From Comamonas suwonensis (GTDB lineage Bacteria; Pseudomonadota; Gammaproteobacteria; Burkholderiales; Burkholderiaceae_C): DNA of 64,000 nucleotides. Below the pieces are notes generated by a model, which had not been told where the DNA came from, searched no databases, and worked only from the letters and a program-made list of their open reading frames with translations. This document shows, one piece after another, positions 19,463 to 28,056 of this stretch (the stretch's first letter is position 1; the number at the start of each line of letters is the position of its first letter). The translations under genes were made by a program, and so were the position numbers. The stretch covers positions 62,001-126,000 of the forward strand of contig NZ_JABBCQ020000004.1 in the NCBI RefSeq assembly GCF_012844455.2. Direction: 5' to 3'.

Positions 19463-19605
19463 TTTTACTCCCGTTAATCTGGTATTACTTGATTACACCA
19501 GCGTATACATTTGGAAAAGAAACCATACATCAGCCCGCCATTCCTCATCCCGCCACGATCAGCATAGTTCAGGGAATTCAGCGCGCCCTCTAAACTAGCT
19601 ACCCT

Positions 19606-20127
19606 ATGGAAGCGTGGATTCATCAGTTATTACAGTGGCTGGCCCTGCCTGAGCTGGGCCTGAGCACCGTTTTTATCGTCGCCCTGATTTCGGCCACCTT
19701 GCTGCCACTGGGCTCAGAACCCGTGGTCGCTGCACTGGTCTCGGCCAACCCGGCCCTGTTCTGGCCCGCCATTGTGGTCGCAACCGCAGGCAACACGATG
19801 GGTGGAGCCATCAGCTGGGGCATGGGGCTGGCAGCTCACAAGGCCTGGAACAAGGCCAAAAAGCTGCGCAAAACCGGCGACCCAGCCCCCCAGAACATGC
19901 ACCAGAAGTCACGCTGGAACCGCCTTGCCCGCTACTGGCTGCGCAAATACGGTGCCAAAGCCTGCTTGCTGAGCTGGCTGCCCATTGTGGGCGACCCGCT
20001 GTGTGCCGTGGCTGGCTGGGTGCGCCTGCCTTTCTGGTCCTGCGTGTTCTATATGGCGATTGGGAAATTCATGCGCTACCTGCTGATGACAGCGGGTTTG
20101 CACCAGCTCATTTTGCGGTTTTTCTAA
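19606..20127 (+). CDS. DedA/YqaA-family membrane protein
   Basis: A 173-residue membrane protein. Features of the small YqaA branch of the DedA/SNARE-associated family are the SATLLPLGSEPVVAAL segment, the VATAGNTMGGAISWGMG glycine-rich part, and WLPIVGDPLCAVAGWVRLPF near the C-terminus. DedA proteins are linked to lipid carrier flipping and membrane homeostasis; the role of this short branch is not settled. The 3' end overlaps the convergent gene by four bases. Confidence 0.85.
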   Translation: MEAWIHQLLQWLALPELGLSTVFIVALISATLLPLGSEPVVAALVSANPALFWPAIVVATAGNTMGGAISWGMGLAAHKAWNKAKKLRKTGDPAPQNMHQKSRWNRLARYWLRKYGAKACLLSWLPIVGDPLCAVAGWVRLPFWSCVFYMAIGKFMRYLLMTAGLHQLILRFF

Positions 20128-20816
20128 GGCAGAAAAGGCAGCGACAGCAAGCGCAGCCCCACCGAGAACCAGCGCTGGCTGCCCTCGCCAATGCGGTTGC
20201 CATACGTCGCATCTATTTGCACGCGATCGGGCACCAGCCAGTAACGCAGGCCCACCTGCACCAGCGGCTTGCCTGAGCCCTGTCCGTAGGTTTCAGCGAT
20301 CAGCCAGGTGCGTTCCTGCAACTGCGTTTCGCTACCCAGCCCCCAGGTCAGATGGTTGCTGCGTGTGCCTTGCTCGCGCAGCCAGCCCACATTGGTGTGC
20401 AACACCACCTTGTCATTGAGCAGGGAAAAGCTGGCTGGCACATAGGCATACATATCGTGGCCACCACCGGCATCGCGGCGCGGGTCACGGGCCATGCCCA
20501 TGGCCAGCCCCCAGCCCCAGCCATTGGTCTCAAGCGGCTTGAACAAGGTCTTGCCCTGCAACATCTGGGCGCTGCCGCGCGTGCTGCCGTCTTGACGGGT
20601 CAGCGATCCGCCCATGGTCAGCTCCAGATTGCCTGTGAAGTTGCAAGCGGGCTGTGCCCAGAATTCGGTATGACCCCTGGGGTGTTTGACCCAGCTTTCC
20701 AACTGGCAAGACTTGGCGTCGACGATGCGGGCATCGTCCGTATTCATGGGTCGGGCGGCATGGGCCGTTGTCGCCAGCACGGCGACAGCCGCCATCAGCA
20801 GTTTTTTGAATGGCAT
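20124..20816 (-). CDS. Secreted or outer-membrane beta-rich protein of unknown function
   Basis: A 230-residue protein with a clear signal peptide (MPFKKLLMAAVAVLATTAHA, cleavage after AHA). The mature part has alternating hydrophobic patterns with aromatic and glycine residues (GNLELTMGGSLT, LHTNVGWLR, LVQVGLRYWL) and ends in a hydrophobic strand (SVGLRLLSLPFLP), as in outer-membrane barrels. I do not recognise a named family. Start ATG 20816 is preceded by a plausible GGGAGA. It is convergent with the YqaA-like gene, the stops overlapping by four bases. Confidence 0.7.
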   Translation of the reverse strand: MPFKKLLMAAVAVLATTAHAARPMNTDDARIVDAKSCQLESWVKHPRGHTEFWAQPACNFTGNLELTMGGSLTRQDGSTRGSAQMLQGKTLFKPLETNGWGWGLAMGMARDPRRDAGGGHDMYAYVPASFSLLNDKVVLHTNVGWLREQGTRSNHLTWGLGSETQLQERTWLIAETYGQGSGKPLVQVGLRYWLVPDRVQIDATYGNRIGEGSQRWFSVGLRLLSLPFLP

Positions 20817-21236
20817 GGGCTCTCCCTGTTATGTGTTGTTCGATAAGGGACTTAGTCGGTCTTAGAGGCGCCAACACCACCCAGCCCATCGCAAATTCGC
20901 GGTTGAGACGAGGCATGAAGTCGCAGGCGAAGCGTACGACAAGGCCACAAAATGGCGAATCAAGGAGGGGGTGCAGCGCTTGGCTTCAATTTAGCGCAGC
21001 ACTGTGACACAGCTCAGCGCATCCCGCAATTTGAATGTTTTTGCCAGCCAGCCCTTGTGGGAAAAGCGCTAAAAGCTATTGATTTGCGAGCAAAAGCAGA
21101 CGCTGCAAAACCTCCGCCCCAGACACATCAGGAAAACTTCAGCCGTGCACCAAGGTGTGGACACTCCCTGAAAACCGCCGATTGGCGAATGCAAAAAAGC
21201 CAAACAACGACGTATCGAGAGGGGTGCTCGCGACGC
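20817..21236. other. 420-bp spacer without a convincing gene
   Basis: Small open frames here have no support. Two repeat-like pieces are visible: a segment from about 20899 similar to 15420 onward, and a copy of the short repeat family at 21063-21085. The rest holds nothing I recognise. Confidence 0.6.
21063..21085 (-). repeat. Short repeat unit, degenerate copy
   Basis: On the minus strand it reads aaatcaatagcttttagcgc, then ttt, matching the same family as 44830-44857 in its outer parts. Confidence 0.45.
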
Positions 21237-22238
21237 TTAATCCACCTTCAAGCCCAGACTTTGGGCCACCACCGCATAGCGATCCATATCGGCCTCAATC
21301 TGCTGCGCAAATTGCACAGGCGTCTGCTTGAGCAATGTGTAGCCCTGCTGCATCAGCGCCTGCTGCATGACAGGGTCACTCAGTATCTGGCCCAGCACCT
21401 CGTTCAGGTGGGCCACCACGGCATCCGGCGTGGCGGCAGGGGCCAGCAGTCCATGCCACTGCTCTACGGCAAAGGCTTTGACGCCCTGCTCTGCCACCGT
21501 AGGAACCTCCGCCAGCTGCGCCACGCGTTGCGGTGCCGTGATGGCAATGGCGCGCACACGACCGGCTTCAATCAAGGGCGCAGCGCTGCTGGCGGTGACC
21601 ACGCCCAGCGGCACCTGCTCGGCTGCCACAGCGGTCACGGCCAGGCCACAGCCCTTGAAAGGAATGTGCTGCAAAGGCCTGTGCGTGGCCTGGGCCAGCA
21701 TCTCACCGGCCATGTGCTGGGGTGTGCCGTTGCCGCAGCTGGCAAAGGCCAGAGGTTGGGCGACAGAGGTTTGAGCCAGCGCATCGGCGAGGCTGTGAAT
21801 ACTGCTGTGCAGCGGAACGACCAGCACCGAGGCAATCGTTCCCGCATTGAAGATGGCCTTAAAGTCTTTGCGCGGATCAAAGTCCAGATGCGGGTACACG
21901 CCGGGGTTGATGGCAAAAGAGCTGTTGGCCATCAGCAGCGTGCTGCCGTCTGCCTTGGCCTGCGCCACTTCACGCGCGCCGATATTGCCGCTGGCACCGG
22001 GGCGGTTTTCCACCACCACGGTCTGGCCTATGCGCTCTTGCAGCGCTGCGCCCAACTTGCGGGCCAGCAAATCCGTACCGCCGCCGGGCGGAAAGGTCAC
22101 CACAATGGTGATGGGCTTTTCAAACCGCATGGCCGCTGTCCCTGTGCGGGCCTGCCACAAACCAGCCGCAGCCGTTGCCAGAACAGCGACCGCCAACGCA
22201 ACAGCCCAGTTGCTGCGGCGCTTGAAAACCATCTTCAT
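21237..22238 (-). CDS. Bug-family (TctC-like) periplasmic solute-binding protein
   Basis: A 333-residue exported protein with an N-terminal signal segment (NWAVALAVAVLATAAAGLW). The Bug fold signatures PITIVVTFPPGGGTDLLARK, VVVENRPGASGNIGAREVAQ, FASCGNGTPQHMAGEM and the C-terminal GLKVD ending are present. These proteins bind organic acids or related solutes in the periplasm, sometimes with a TctAB permease, often as orphans in Burkholderiales. No permease gene is adjacent, so the ligand is unknown. Confidence 0.9.
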   Translation of the reverse strand: MKMVFKRRSNWAVALAVAVLATAAAGLWQARTGTAAMRFEKPITIVVTFPPGGGTDLLARKLGAALQERIGQTVVVENRPGASGNIGAREVAQAKADGSTLLMANSSFAINPGVYPHLDFDPRKDFKAIFNAGTIASVLVVPLHSSIHSLADALAQTSVAQPLAFASCGNGTPQHMAGEMLAQATHRPLQHIPFKGCGLAVTAVAAEQVPLGVVTASSAAPLIEAGRVRAIAITAPQRVAQLAEVPTVAEQGVKAFAVEQWHGLLAPAATPDAVVAHLNEVLGQILSDPVMQQALMQQGYTLLKQTPVQFAQQIEADMDRYAVVAQSLGLKVD

Positions 22239-22291
22239 TGGCTAACCTTCCTCGGTTCGCCATATTGCCGCAGGCATGCAAAAACAGGGCC

Positions 22292-22373
22292 TAAGACAGA
22301 GACGCCAAGCAAGAGCCGCCTCGCGGCGATGGCGTCGCCCCCTTTGGGGGAAGCCGCAAAGCGGCACAGGGGG
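22292..22373 (-). repeat. Intergenic repeat element, copy 2 (3' of nadC)
   Basis: On the minus strand it begins 9 bp after the nadC stop and reads ccccctgtgccgctttgcgg, then cttccccc, aaa, ggggg. It is the same element as at 11403-11492 with a shorter central loop, in the same orientation relative to the upstream gene. Confidence 0.7.
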
Positions 22374-22381
22374 TATGCCAT

Positions 22382-23251
22382 TTATGCATCCAAACCAATA
22401 TCCAGCACCTTGGCGCTGTGCGTCAGCCAGCCCACGGCGATCTGATCCACACCCGTGGCCGCCACAGCAGGTGCTGTCTCGGGGGTGATGCGACCCGAGG
22501 CTTCGGTAATCGCCCGCCCCTTGCACATGCCCACGGCAGTGCGCAAGTCGTCCAGACTCATGTTGTCCAGCAGCACCACATCCACACCCAGTTGCAGCGC
22601 CACTTCCAGTTGCGCCAACGTATCCACTTCCAGCTCGATCTTGACCATATGGCCCACGCCAGCGCGCGCGCGGCCCACGGCAGTAGCGACATCACCGGCC
22701 AGTGCAATGTGGTTATCTTTGATGAGCACGGCGTCATCCAGCCCAAAGCGGTGATTGCTGCCGCCGCCCACACGCACAGCGTACTTTTGTAGCGAGCGCA
22801 GACCAGGCATGGTCTTGCGAGTGCAGGTCACACGCGTGCCAAAGGGCTTGATGGCCTCGGCAATCGAATGCGTGGCACTGGCCACACCGCTCAGGTGGCA
22901 CAGGTAGTTGAGGGCTGTGCGCTCCGCCGACAAAATAGCGCGGCTTTTGCCGCGAATACGGGCGATTTCCATGCCGGGCACCAGCCGCGTGCCATCAGCG
23001 CAGCTGACGTCGAACGCCATGCGGCCATCCATGAGCGTAAAGGCCAGACGCGCGAGATCCAACCCGGCCAGCACGCCGTCTTGTCTGGCCATCAGGCGCA
23101 GCTCATCCGTGGCATCAGCGGGGACAATGGTGTCTGTAGTCAGATCTCCGGCACGGCCCAGGTCTTCCAGCAAGGCCATGCGCACCAGCGGCTCCAGCAT
23201 CACATCGGGCAAAGATGGAACGGGCAGTGCGGCAATTTTATTAATGCTCAT
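22382..23251 (-). CDS. nadC: Nicotinate-nucleotide pyrophosphorylase (carboxylating) NadC
   Basis: A 289-residue enzyme converting quinolinate and PRPP to nicotinate mononucleotide in de novo NAD synthesis. Motifs are RTALNYLCHLSGVAS, TRKTMPGLRSLQKYAVRVGG and the following GGSNHR, then DAVLIKDNH and LLDNMSLDDLRTAV. Length and ending are typical. Start ATG 23251 (MSINKIAALPVPS). The NrtR-like regulator lies upstream on the same strand, separated by 133 bp that include two small inverted repeats. Confidence 0.96.
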   Translation of the reverse strand: MSINKIAALPVPSLPDVMLEPLVRMALLEDLGRAGDLTTDTIVPADATDELRLMARQDGVLAGLDLARLAFTLMDGRMAFDVSCADGTRLVPGMEIARIRGKSRAILSAERTALNYLCHLSGVASATHSIAEAIKPFGTRVTCTRKTMPGLRSLQKYAVRVGGGSNHRFGLDDAVLIKDNHIALAGDVATAVGRARAGVGHMVKIELEVDTLAQLEVALQLGVDVVLLDNMSLDDLRTAVGMCKGRAITEASGRITPETAPAVAATGVDQIAVGWLTHSAKVLDIGLDA

Positions 23252-23341
23252 TTTGAGTATTTATAGTCGAGAAAAAAGCGCGAATGGCTTGAAGCCTCGC
23301 GCAGATGGACTTATGCTAAACCTGAGCATTATTCAAGTCAA

Positions 23342-23358
23342 GCACTCCTTTAGAGTGC
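23342..23358. promoter_or_regulatory. Small inverted repeat between the NrtR-like gene and nadC
   Basis: Arms gcactc and gagtgc with a five-base spacer. A second symmetric element, atgct-N7-agcat, lies just before nadC near 23315. Either could be a weak stop signal or an operator for the adjacent regulator; the sequence does not decide. Confidence 0.35.
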
Positions 23359-23384
23359 AATTGACCGGATGAATAAGCGATGAA

Positions 23385-24368
23385 TCAGTGGCTGCGCGCC
23401 AGCGGCAGCTTGTTGCCAGCAATCGCCCGCTCCAGCATCACATTGCGCCTGAAACGGTAGAGCTTGGCCGGGCGGCCCGCACCCACAGCCGTCACCTGCC
23501 CGGTTTCTTCGACCAGTGATTGCTGCTCAATCAGACGGCGAAAATTCTGCTTGTGCAAGCCGCGGCCTGCCAGTGCCTCTACCGTCTGCTGCAGTTGCAG
23601 CAGCGAGAATTCCTCGGGCATCAGCTCAAAAACCACGGGGCGGTATTTGATTTTGGCGCGCAGGCGGGCCATGCCAGTGGCCAAAATGCGGCGGTGGTCG
23701 TTGCTCATGGCAGCGCCTGGCAGCAAGCTGGCGGCGGCAGAGGCCGAGCTTTCGCCATCGCCTTCACCCCATGCTTCGGGCACCACACAGGCTTCAAACA
23801 GAAGCTCGTAGCGCTGCAGCACCAGCTCTTCGTTCCACTCGTATTCATCCAAGCCAAAAGTCACCGCAGCTCTTTGCCAGCGTGCACTTCTAGCTACGCT
23901 ATCTGAAGCGTTTTCACTCCAGTCCGTCAGCGCAGGTGCGATGCGCTCGGCAATCACGGCGGGCATGCCGTCGCGCCAGTCTTCCCACGGGAAGTAGCGG
24001 TACCAGTCCTGCCAGCCGGGCTGTGCGGCACCGGTTTCGTCCAGCTCCTGCGTCAGCGCCAGATAGCTGATGGAGATGACATGCATGCCCAATTGCTGCG
24101 AGCGTTCACGGTCGGCGAAGGTGTAGAGCTGCTCCACAAAACCCAGCGGGTGATGGGTCTGCTTTTCCACCCACGCGCGCAAGCTGGCCTGCAGGGAGCT
24201 GTGATTGCTGGTAAAGGGCCCGGCAGGCAGCGCCCGCCCGGACCCGGTGGTCAGGATACGGGGCTGGCCATCCGTGACGGCAACCAGCACTGCCACCAGA
24301 TCGGCCTGCACGGAATGCAGCTCGGAATTGTTCAAACCACTCAAAAGCGTTGGAGGGCAAAGCCCCAT
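23385..24368 (-). CDS. NrtR-like regulator (degenerate Nudix domain plus winged helix)
   Basis: A 327-residue protein. The N-terminal half has the Nudix ADP-ribose-binding architecture (LVAVLVAVTDGQPRIL, then ALPAGPF, then GFVEQLYTFADRER). The Nudix box, expected as REUxEExGU, reads RAWVEKQTHH here, so most catalytic glutamates are lost. The C-terminal half (LQQTVEALAGRGLHKQNFRR and the GRPAKLYRFR wing) is a winged-helix DNA-binding domain. This is the arrangement of NrtR, which represses NAD-cofactor genes and releases DNA on binding ADP-ribose. The position beside nadC supports that role. Called by homology; targets are inferred. Confidence 0.82.
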   Translation of the reverse strand: MGLCPPTLLSGLNNSELHSVQADLVAVLVAVTDGQPRILTTGSGRALPAGPFTSNHSSLQASLRAWVEKQTHHPLGFVEQLYTFADRERSQQLGMHVISISYLALTQELDETGAAQPGWQDWYRYFPWEDWRDGMPAVIAERIAPALTDWSENASDSVARSARWQRAAVTFGLDEYEWNEELVLQRYELLFEACVVPEAWGEGDGESSASAAASLLPGAAMSNDHRRILATGMARLRAKIKYRPVVFELMPEEFSLLQLQQTVEALAGRGLHKQNFRRLIEQQSLVEETGQVTAVGAGRPAKLYRFRRNVMLERAIAGNKLPLARSH

Positions 24369-24844
24369 CAGGGGAAAAGCAAATTCTACGGTGCGCAGGC
24401 ACTGAGCCGGAACTTCATCGGACCTGCGCCCCCAAATCTTGCTGCATCCCGCCGCACTTTCTGATCATCGACAACTAGTTTTAACGGACTACGTTTTTTC
24501 CTCAGGCTTTTCCCTTACTCCGCCGATCACCCGGCACTTCCCGCGCGTATCACCCTCTTTGCACAGGTCGATAGTCCGTTTTGAGTAACGACTTCCGCAT
24601 TCGGGCATCAATACTGGCGTCAGCCTGGAAGGCGAAATCAGACCCTCTGTCCGCTTGCAGCCGCCGGTGTCGAGACAAGGCCGCGCCCTGCCTGCGGGTC
24701 GGAGGTCAAAGATTGAAGACCGGTATTGACCTCCGGTTTTGCCTTGCCAGGTTGGCGACGGATAGCTGCGGCGGATTTCGCTGACAGACATCGGTTAGCC
24801 ATCTCCATCTTTCAAGAATTAAAGATCCATGGAAGGGAAGACAG
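24369..24844. other. 476-bp spacer without a convincing gene
   Basis: Lies between the divergent NrtR-like gene and the SDR gene. A 9-base inverted repeat, ggaggtcaa (24701-24709) and ttgacctcc (24726-24734), is present and could be an operator. A 100-codon open frame on the minus strand (24489-24791) has no recognisable domain and no ribosome binding site, so I leave it out. Confidence 0.5.
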
Positions 24845-25723
24845 ATGATTGACTTCAAAGGCAAGACGGTTCTGGTGACAGGCGGCGGCTCAGGCATAGG
24901 GCGCGGCATCGCCGAGGCATTCAGTGATGCCGGTGCGCGCATCGTCATTGCGGACATCAAGCCCGAACTGGTAGCCGAGATGCGTAAATCGCTTGATCGC
25001 GCTGGCGTTGAGGCACTGGTGATCGAGGGCGACATGACGCGCGAGGCCGACGTTCAAGCCCTGGCCCAGCGCATCGACAGCGAATTTGGCGGCCTGGACG
25101 TTCTCGTCAACAACGTCGGCGACTTTGTGCTTTCCAAGCGCTTTGAAGAATTCAGCGACGACGAGATCAGCCGCCTCTATGACCTGAATTTGCGCCACAT
25201 CTTCAGCGTCACCCGTGCCATGCTGCCTCTGCTGCGCAAGCGCGGACAAGGCTCCAGCATTGTCAGCATCTCCTCCATCGAAGGCCTGCGCGGCGCGCCT
25301 ACCTGCGCTGTCTATGCCGCGTTCAAGGCAGCGATTGGTGGTTTCTCCCGCACCTTGGCGCTGGAGCTGGCCCCTGAAGGCATTCGCGTTAACGTCATCG
25401 CGCCTGAAACCACCGAAACCGCGCAAGTGCCCGTCAGCCTGGCCATCCCTGATGCCAACAAGCACCACATCCCACGCTGGATCCCGCTCGGCCGCTTCGG
25501 CCAGCCCAGCGACTGTGCAGGCGCGGCGCTCTACCTGGCCAGCCCGCTGGCCGCCTGGGTGACGGGCACCACCCTTAATGTCGACGGCGGCGCATTGGCC
25601 GCTGGCGGCTGGATGCAGGCCCCCGGCGGTGCCTGGACCACCATTCCCCTCATCACCGGCAATGGCTTTATCGACGCCTCCAGCAGCGATCAGGCCAAGC
25701 CTGCCCTGCTCGACCGTTCCTGA
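24845..25723 (+). CDS. SDR-family oxidoreductase
   Basis: A 292-residue classical short-chain dehydrogenase/reductase. It has the cofactor motif TGGGSGIG, the NNVG motif (LVNNVGDFVLSK), the catalytic Ser in IVSISSIEG and a YxxxK (YAAFKAAIGG). The C-terminal part is about 40 residues longer than the minimal fold, ending SSSDQAKPALLDRS. Good ribosome binding site (ggaagggaag) ahead of ATG 24845. It is followed after 28 bp by another Rossmann-fold gene, which suggests a two-step pathway. Substrate unknown. Confidence 0.87.
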   Translation: MIDFKGKTVLVTGGGSGIGRGIAEAFSDAGARIVIADIKPELVAEMRKSLDRAGVEALVIEGDMTREADVQALAQRIDSEFGGLDVLVNNVGDFVLSKRFEEFSDDEISRLYDLNLRHIFSVTRAMLPLLRKRGQGSSIVSISSIEGLRGAPTCAVYAAFKAAIGGFSRTLALELAPEGIRVNVIAPETTETAQVPVSLAIPDANKHHIPRWIPLGRFGQPSDCAGAALYLASPLAAWVTGTTLNVDGGALAAGGWMQAPGGAWTTIPLITGNGFIDASSSDQAKPALLDRS

Positions 25724-25751
25724 TCACTTCCACTTTTTTGACAGATTCACC

Positions 25752-26675
25752 ATGAAAATTCTTGTTGTCGGAGGCACAGGCCTTCTCGGCGGTCACGCCG
25801 CACTGCACCTGCAATCGCAGGGTCATCAGGTCACCATTGCCGCACGCAAGCCCGCACCAGCCACCACGGCCATGGCGCAACTGCCCTTTATCGCCATGGA
25901 TTACGTAGCGGGTACCGTCACGCAGGATGATTTGACGGGTTTTGACGCTCTGGTTTTTGCAGCCGGCAATGACATTCGCCACGTGCCGCCTGAGGCGGAT
26001 GCGGCAGCCCACTGGCTGTATGCCAACGGCGAAGCCCTGCCCAAATTCTTTGCGCTGGCCCGCACCGCAGGCATTCGCAAAGCCGTGCTGATTGGCAGCT
26101 TCTACCCACAGATCGACATCAAGCTGACCGAGAGTGACCCCTATGTGCGCTCGCGCCACATGGCCTGCGTGGGCGCCCGCGCGCTGGCCGCACCAGGTTT
26201 TGAGGTCTGCAGCCTGAACGCGCCTTTTATGGTCGGATCGGTGCCGGGCCTGCCCAGCCCTATTTTTGAGGCCTACACCGCCTACGCCAAGGGCCAGATG
26301 GGTGATATGCCCGTCTTTGGCCCAACCGGGGGTACCAACTTCATGTCAGTGCGCTCGCTGTCTGAAGCCATTGCTGGCGCGCTGGAAAACGGCCAGTCCG
26401 GTGAGGCCTACCTGGTAGGCGATGAAAACATCTCGTTCGCAGACTTCTTCGGCCTGTTCTTCAAGGCCGTGGGCAGCAGCACCGTGGTTCCCGAAAAAGA
26501 CCAGAACCACCCGCTGATGCCCGACGAAGTGATCTACGCTGGCCGTCCCACCCCTGTGAGCTATCAGCCCACCGCCGATGCACAGCAACGCCTGAATTAC
26601 CGTCGCAACGACGTGGAGCACGCCATTCGCGAAGCCGTGGCGCAGGTACTGGAGTCGCAAGCTCAGGCCGTGTGA
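25752..26675 (+). CDS. Extended-SDR/NAD-dependent epimerase-like protein
   Basis: A 307-residue protein with the GGTGLLGGHAALHLQ Rossmann motif at the N-terminus and an extended-SDR C-terminal half (GGTNFMSVRSLSEAIAGALE, then EAYLVGDENISFADFF). The canonical catalytic YxxxK is not obvious; the nearest match is YVRSR, so catalysis may differ or be lost. Start ATG 25752 (MKILVVGGTG). It follows the SDR gene on the same strand and ends at a shared bidirectional terminator. Confidence 0.8.
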   Translation: MKILVVGGTGLLGGHAALHLQSQGHQVTIAARKPAPATTAMAQLPFIAMDYVAGTVTQDDLTGFDALVFAAGNDIRHVPPEADAAAHWLYANGEALPKFFALARTAGIRKAVLIGSFYPQIDIKLTESDPYVRSRHMACVGARALAAPGFEVCSLNAPFMVGSVPGLPSPIFEAYTAYAKGQMGDMPVFGPTGGTNFMSVRSLSEAIAGALENGQSGEAYLVGDENISFADFFGLFFKAVGSSTVVPEKDQNHPLMPDEVIYAGRPTPVSYQPTADAQQRLNYRRNDVEHAIREAVAQVLESQAQAV

Positions 26676-26686
26676 CATAGCCCTCG

Positions 26687-26725
26687 CAAAAAAAGCCCCG
26701 CCAAATGAATGACGAGGCTTTTTTG
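26687..26725. terminator. Bidirectional terminator between the epimerase-like gene and ychF
   Basis: An A-rich arm (caaaaaaagcc) pairs with ggcttttttg across an 18-base loop. It lies between two convergent genes and has U-tract potential in both directions. Confidence 0.75.
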
Positions 26726-26738
26726 ATGATTGACGTGG

Positions 26739-27833
26739 TTAGACGTTGAACAGGAAGTTCAGCACATCGCCATCCTTGACGATGTATTCCTTGCCTTCAG
26801 CACGCATCTTGCCTGCATCCTTGGCACCTTGTTCGCCCTTGAAAGCGATGAAGTCGTCAAACGCAATGGTCTGGGCACGGATGAAACCGCGCTCAAAGTC
26901 ACCGTGAATCACGCCAGCCGCCTGAGGGGCTGTCGCACCAATAGGCACCGTCCAGGCGCGCACTTCCTTCACACCAGCGGTGAAGTAGGTTTGCAGACCC
27001 AGCAGCTTAAAGCCCGCGCGAATCAGGCGGTTCAGGCCCGGCTCTTCCAGGCCCAGCTCTTCCAGGAACATGTCGCGGTCTTCGTCGTCCATCTCGGACA
27101 TCTCGGCCTCGATCTTGGCGCAGATGGCCACAACAGGCGCGCCCTGGGCTTCGGCATAGGCCTTGAGCTGGTCCAGCAGAGGGTTGTTCTCGAAACCGTC
27201 TTCCGACACATTGCCCACAAACATGGCGGGCTTGGCCGTGATCAGGCAGAACTGCTTGATCAGGGGCGCGTCTTCCTTGGAGACAGGCACGGTGCGTGCT
27301 GGCTTGCCTTCGTTGAGGGCATCCTGAATCTGGGTGAGGATGGCAACCACCTTGGCGGCATCTTTGTCAGTGCCGGAGCGAGCGGCCTTGTTATAGCGGT
27401 GAATTGCCTTTTCCACCGTGGCCATGTCGGCCAGGCACAGCTCGGTCTGAATGACTTCGATGTCGGCAATCGGGTCCACCTTGTTGGCCACGTGGATCAC
27501 GTTGGGATCTTCAAAGCAGCGCACCACGTTCACAATGGCGTCGGTTTCGCGGATGTGGGCCAGGAACTGGTTGCCCAGACCTTCGCCCTTGGAGGCACCG
27601 GCCACCAGGCCGGCGATGTCCACGAATTCCACGATGGCGGGAACCACGCGCTCGGGCTTGACGATCTCGGACAGCTGATCCAGACGCGGATCTGGCACTT
27701 CCACCACACCGGTGTTAGGCTCAATCGTGCAGAAAGGGTAGTTTTCAGCAGCGATGCCAGCCTTGGTCAGCGCGTTGAAAAGAGTGGACTTGCCCACGTT
27801 GGGCAGGCCAACGATGCCGCATTTGAGGCTCAT
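26739..27833 (-). CDS. ychF: Redox-regulated ATPase YchF (OLA1 family)
   Basis: Ribosome-associated P-loop ATPase of 364 residues, close to the known 363. The N-terminal G1 motif [18 protein letters not shown], the [20 protein letters not shown] segment and the C-terminal TGS-like domain ending [11 protein letters not shown] are all present. Start ATG 27833 ([12 protein letters not shown]) has AAGGAAAA upstream. The frame continues open for 103 codons further upstream, but that stretch overlaps the MOSC gene region and is not family-like. Confidence 0.97.
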   Translation of the reverse strand: MSLKCGIVGLPNVGKSTLFNALTKAGIAAENYPFCTIEPNTGVVEVPDPRLDQLSEIVKPERVVPAIVEFVDIAGLVAGASKGEGLGNQFLAHIRETDAIVNVVRCFEDPNVIHVANKVDPIADIEVIQTELCLADMATVEKAIHRYNKAARSGTDKDAAKVVAILTQIQDALNEGKPARTVPVSKEDAPLIKQFCLITAKPAMFVGNVSEDGFENNPLLDQLKAYAEAQGAPVVAICAKIEAEMSEMDDEDRDMFLEELGLEEPGLNRLIRAGFKLLGLQTYFTAGVKEVRAWTVPIGATAPQAAGVIHGDFERGFIRAQTIAFDDFIAFKGEQGAKDAGKMRAEGKEYIVKDGDVLNFLFNV

Positions 27834-27994
27834 GGAATTTTCCTTATGTATCAATGCACTACCTGGCACCACACCATCGTGGCCGAAGTGCCCGATCCGC
27901 ATTGAGGCGAATCTGGTTCTCTTGGGAGCGTGACGGCAGAGCACTCTGGGCTTGCAGAGTTTGGTGCCGGTTTTGTCACGGAAAGCCCTCGATT

Positions 27995-28046
27995 GTAATG
28001 ACCCGGCAATCTCTGCTGATCTGCCGTAGATTGCCACCGTCATTAC
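27995..28046 (-). other. Long interrupted hairpin 3' of the MOSC gene
   Basis: Two nested perfect 8-base arms: gtaatgac/gtcattac outside and ggcaatct/agattgcc inside, separated by small bulges and a 15-base loop. It starts 10 bp after the MOSC stop on the minus strand and lacks a T tract. Confidence 0.65.
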
Positions 28047-28056
28047 CAAGAGGTGG

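Noticed and set aside
24489..24791. 100-codon open frame on the minus strand between the NrtR-like and SDR genes
   Set aside because: No domain, Arg/Gly-rich composition of an out-of-frame read, no ribosome binding site; treated as spacer.
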